This document shows positions 61,583-64,000 of a stretch of DNA of 64,000 nucleotides, in pieces. Within the stretch, counting starts at the first letter, position 1, and every line of letters begins with the position of its first letter. The DNA is from Sphingobacterium wenxiniae (GTDB lineage: Bacteria; Bacteroidota; Bacteroidia; Sphingobacteriales; Sphingobacteriaceae). The DNA is taken from positions 186,001-250,000 of the forward strand of contig NZ_FOZZ01000006.1 in assembly GCF_900116225.1 (NCBI RefSeq), read 5' to 3'. The notes beneath the pieces are model-generated. The model did not search any database and was not told the origin of the DNA. It saw only the letters and a list, made by a program, of their open reading frames with translations. Position numbers and translations under genes: made by a program.

Positions 61583-62530
61583 TTAGTTGATATACGGTGA
61601 TGATAAGTCTCTTTTCCGGATATAGAAATCCAATGCTTTAGCAGCCTGCAGTGGTCTGTCTGTACTTAATATATCCGCTCCGTTTTCAATATAGTCGGCA
61701 TAAACCTGATCTCCGTTCTGTTTAGCCTGGCGGTCAAGGTTGCCGATTGTTCCCAATATACACAATATGCCATGCTGATGAAGCAGATCGGTGACTTGTC
61801 TATCTACTTCACTGGTGCCAACAAAAGCAACAAGGCGTGTGTCCGGTACATCGCGGTCGTTGAGGCGTAATAAATCCTCTGTGCTTTTAATCGATGCGGA
61901 AATCATCAAATCGGGTGCTAAATTGTGTACTACGGCTGCTTGGTCAGCACTGTAGGTTATAATGACACTATAGGCCTCAGCTTTTGTGTTGCGGATGGCA
62001 TCGATGACCATGTGGTATGGGACTTCGCGCTTGACATCCAAGGTAAAGATGACTTTACCAATTCCCCAAGATAAAGTTTCTTCCAAGGTCGGTATCCTAA
62101 AATTGGTTACATCTCCCGCTTTGTCTTTCAGATAAAGTGACTTTAACTCTTGGTAGGTATGATTTCTAACCCGACCTTTCCCTGTTGTTGTACGATCTAC
62201 AGTCTCGTCATGCATCAATACCAGAACAGAGTCTTTTGTCAAAGCAATATCGCACTCGATAATTGCGGGTGTTTTATAAGCGATGCGCTGAAAAGTTTCT
62301 AACGCATTTTCAGGGTAGCCTATATCCGGCCCGCCGCGGTGGGCGCTGACTAGAGGAACACGTTTCTCCGAATAGGTAAGGAAACGGTACAAATCTTCTA
62401 CATCTTGGAAATTAAATACTTGGTTATGATTGCTAACCGTGGTTAAATCCGAAGCTGAATTGCTTCTGAAGCAACCTATCGACAGCATCGTCAGAGATAG
62501 GCAAAGGAAAAGGTTAAACTTCTTGGTCAT
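61583..62530 (-). CDS. Glycerophosphodiester phosphodiesterase-family lipoprotein
   Basis: This 315-residue protein has lipobox L-S-I-G-C (Cys20) and a GDPD TIM barrel with S-A-H-R-G-G near residue 61, P-E-N-A-L-E-T-F and I-E-C-D-I-A-L-T-K-D near 92-100, L-M-H-D-E-T-V-D-R-T-T. These include the His pair and Glu/Asp metal ligands. It probably cleaves glycerophosphodiesters at the periplasmic side. It overlaps aroK by 17 bases and lies 3 bases before the GldA-like gene, in one operon. Confidence 0.9.
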   Translation of the reverse strand: MTKKFNLFLCLSLTMLSIGCFRSNSASDLTTVSNHNQVFNFQDVEDLYRFLTYSEKRVPLVSAHRGGPDIGYPENALETFQRIAYKTPAIIECDIALTKDSVLVLMHDETVDRTTTGKGRVRNHTYQELKSLYLKDKAGDVTNFRIPTLEETLSWGIGKVIFTLDVKREVPYHMVIDAIRNTKAEAYSVIITYSADQAAVVHNLAPDLMISASIKSTEDLLRLNDRDVPDTRLVAFVGTSEVDRQVTDLLHQHGILCILGTIGNLDRQAKQNGDQVYADYIENGADILSTDRPLQAAKALDFYIRKRDLSSPYIN

Positions 62531-63035
62531 GTTGTGCTATAAGTTGACTAAGTCCCTCCAAGGAGATGTTTAGTTGATCTACTTTGATATGTGCTTGGTC
62601 GTAATAAGGACTGCGTTCGGTTAATTTTTCTTCGATAAAAGCCAAGAGATGTTCTCCGGTCAATCCCTTTAATGCGGGTCTTTTAGCGATATTGGATTTC
62701 TCTAAACGGGAAAATAAGGCTTTGGGTGTTAAATAAAGATAGATAGATAGCCCATTATCTTTTATCCAAGTCATGTTATCGAAGTAGCAGGGGCTGCCAC
62801 CTCCTGTGGAGATAATAGCTGATTTGCCTTCCATTTCTTTTAAAACCTCACTTTCCAATGCTCTAAAAGCAGCTTCGCCATGTTGTTGGAAATATTCAGG
62901 GATGGACATGCCGACACGTTCTACGATGTAATGGTCCAAATCAATAAACTCTTTGTTCAAGTGGTTAGCAAGCTTTTTCCCCCAGGTGGTCTTACCGCTT
63001 CCCATGAATCCCAGTAAAAAAATAGGTCTGTTCAT
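62514..63035 (-). CDS. aroK: Shikimate kinase
   Basis: This 173-residue kinase has Walker A G-F-M-G-S-G-K-T-T near residue 9, D-L-D-H-Y-I (shikimate Asp near 33), G-G-G-S-P-C near 79 and R-P-A-L near 120. It phosphorylates shikimate at C3 in aromatic amino acid synthesis. It heads a minus-strand operon with the GDPD lipoprotein and GldA-like ATPase. Confidence 0.94.
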   Translation of the reverse strand: MNRPIFLLGFMGSGKTTWGKKLANHLNKEFIDLDHYIVERVGMSIPEYFQQHGEAAFRALESEVLKEMEGKSAIISTGGGSPCYFDNMTWIKDNGLSIYLYLTPKALFSRLEKSNIAKRPALKGLTGEHLLAFIEEKLTERSPYYDQAHIKVDQLNISLEGLSQLIAQHDQEV

Positions 63036-63062
63036 GTTATTATTTGTTCATACATGACAAAG

Positions 63063-63158
63063 TGATGTCATCGTCATTGCGAGGTAACGAAGCAATCTGA
63101 TGACATAAAAAACACAGATTGCTTCGTCGTAGCTCCTCGCAATGACGTGTTTTTTGTA
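63063..63158. repeat. Dispersed palindromic repeat, copy D
   Basis: CGTCATTGCGAGG (63072) with ACGAAGCAATCTG, and CAGATTGCTTCGTCG with CCTCGCAATGACG (to 63147) form an imperfect inverted pair. It lies between aroK and the DoxX-like gene. Confidence 0.82.
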
Positions 63159-63186
63159 TGTTATTCTTTTTTATCATGTGGTGGAA

Positions 63187-64000
63187 TTATTTTTGCAGAT
63201 AAGCTTCTTCCAATTCTTCTTTGCTTGGGAAGGTTACTTTTGACCATTTTTTAATAACTACACCATTCTGCATCAACAGTACGCCCGGATTGGAACGCAC
63301 CATGCTTTTTAATGGCACGGCATCAGCATAGAAAGCCTCCAGTACCAGATCCATTTCTTCGTTAAGCCGGTTGGCTATATCGGATGAACTTGCTGTGAGC
63401 AATACAGCACGTAGGTTGTAATCAGAAGACAAATCACGGATGGTAGTGTTGATTCTGTCCAGTGCAATAATATCGGCAGTGGAAAGTTTGTCTACATAGG
63501 TGCTGACGACCACGAAATTGTAATAAGGATTCGTGATGATTTCATCCGTCATGTCATTGCCTTCGGCATCTGAAATAAAGAGGTCAGGGATAGGGATCTG
63601 ATACCCTTTTTTAACTAAGTGGGAACTGGGTTCGCCTATTACTTCCCAGTTTTCATCTTCCCAGATACCACCCATATATTCTTTATCGGTTACATCTTTT
63701 GTTTCCCCGGTGCTTGTGTGTTTGATCGTATAGATGAATTCATAAACATCACCTTCTTCACCCTCTGGCAATACACGTAAGGAAGGTATATGATGACCTT
63801 CTTTATAAGGTAAGAAGTCGATGAAAGGCAAGAAAAATACGGTATAAATACCAATGCCAAAAGATATGAGGAAAACCATAAAAGTGACAAAGCCTCTTCC
63901 GGTACCTTTAGCCATAATCGGCTGGATGTGGTCTTTATACTTGAAAATAATCAAGATAAAGGCGAGTAGTACCAAGTCCTTGATAAACGATTGCCATGGA
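63187..64000 (-). CDS. DoxX-like membrane protein with thioredoxin-like C-terminus (partial)
   Basis: The frame runs off the right edge with P-W-Q-S-F-I-K-D-L-V-L-L-A-F-I-L, typical of the last membrane segments of Bacteroidota DoxX-family proteins, so the start is missing. Two membrane segments remain (about 4-20 and 40-60 of the visible part). A long C-terminal domain (about 95-270) has no Cys pair and ends in P-G-V-L-L-M-Q-N-G-V-V-I-K-K-W, a thioredoxin-like edge. DoxX proteins couple redox reactions at the inner membrane. The complete N-terminus lies beyond the window. Confidence 0.78.
   Translation of the reverse strand, partial: PWQSFIKDLVLLAFILIIFKYKDHIQPIMAKGTGRGFVTFMVFLISFGIGIYTVFFLPFIDFLPYKEGHHIPSLRVLPEGEEGDVYEFIYTIKHTSTGETKDVTDKEYMGGIWEDENWEVIGEPSSHLVKKGYQIPIPDLFISDAEGNDMTDEIITNPYYNFVVVSTYVDKLSTADIIALDRINTTIRDLSSDYNLRAVLLTASSSDIANRLNEEMDLVLEAFYADAVPLKSMVRSNPGVLLMQNGVVIKKWSKVTFPSKEELEEAYLQK

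Overview
The window reads as a chromosomal segment of a Bacteroidota bacterium, most likely Sphingobacteriaceae (Sphingobacterium/Pedobacter-like). The evidence is a SusC/SusD pair, a complete division and cell-wall (dcw) cluster of Bacteroidota type with a meso-DAP MurE, promoters of the Bacteroidota form TTTG-N20-TAnnTTTG, few Shine-Dalgarno sites, many lipoproteins with Cys lipoboxes, DUF6520- and DUF6266-like proteins, and LytS/LytTR and NarL-type two-component systems. No rRNA, tRNA, CRISPR array or intact insertion sequence was recognised.

Layout. 1-4.5 kb: end of a nutrient-uptake operon (SusC end, SusD, thioredoxin-like protein), then a small secreted protein, a MauE/DoxX-like membrane protein and a Crp-family regulator on the minus strand. 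4.8-7.7 kb: a possible 49-residue peptide gene with a Gly-Gly motif, a strong hairpin, an LpxL-like acyltransferase, and an overlapping LytS-type kinase and LytTR regulator. 7.8-11.1 kb: an accessory island with a helix-turn-helix protein, an array of 11-bp TTCG units that switches strand at its centre, a DUF6266-like protein, and a phage-lysis-like trio (holin-like, CHAP amidase, spanin-like lipoprotein) riddled with palindromic repeats. 11.1-12.6 kb: two small genes and a repeat-rich gap.

12.6-28.9 kb: dcw cluster mraZ-rsmH-ftsL-ftsI-murE-mraY-murD-ftsW-murG-murC-ftsQ-ftsA-ftsZ, building UDP-MurNAc-pentapeptide and lipid II and assembling the divisome. The murD-ftsW and ftsW-murG gaps hold 70-bp-period repeats. 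29-37 kb: core genes (sugar isomerase-like protein, NarL regulator, mscL, rpmH-rnpA-yidD, tsaB, corA, OmpH-like lipoprotein, gyrB).

37-50.3 kb: a giant alpha-2-macroglobulin-like protein with a TonB-plug-like insertion, a minus-strand set of secreted proteins (beta-barrel, two paralogous lipoproteins, lipocalin-like protein, von Willebrand A lipoprotein), and a divergent TPR histidine kinase with a NarL regulator. A CCCCC-AAAA-GGGGG palindrome sits midway between the divergent promoters and recurs at the same spacing before a second operon, suggesting a small regulon. 50.3-64 kb: rpsA, a YihY-like protein, a thioesterase, mltG, a PASTA protein, a toxin-antitoxin pair with a frameshifted toxin, ddl, an M14 peptidase, a GldA-like ATPase, a glycerophosphodiesterase, aroK and the end of a DoxX-thioredoxin protein. 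Four copies of a dispersed palindromic repeat (CGTCATTGCGAGG family) lie in gaps.

All function calls are from reading the sequence. No database search was run.
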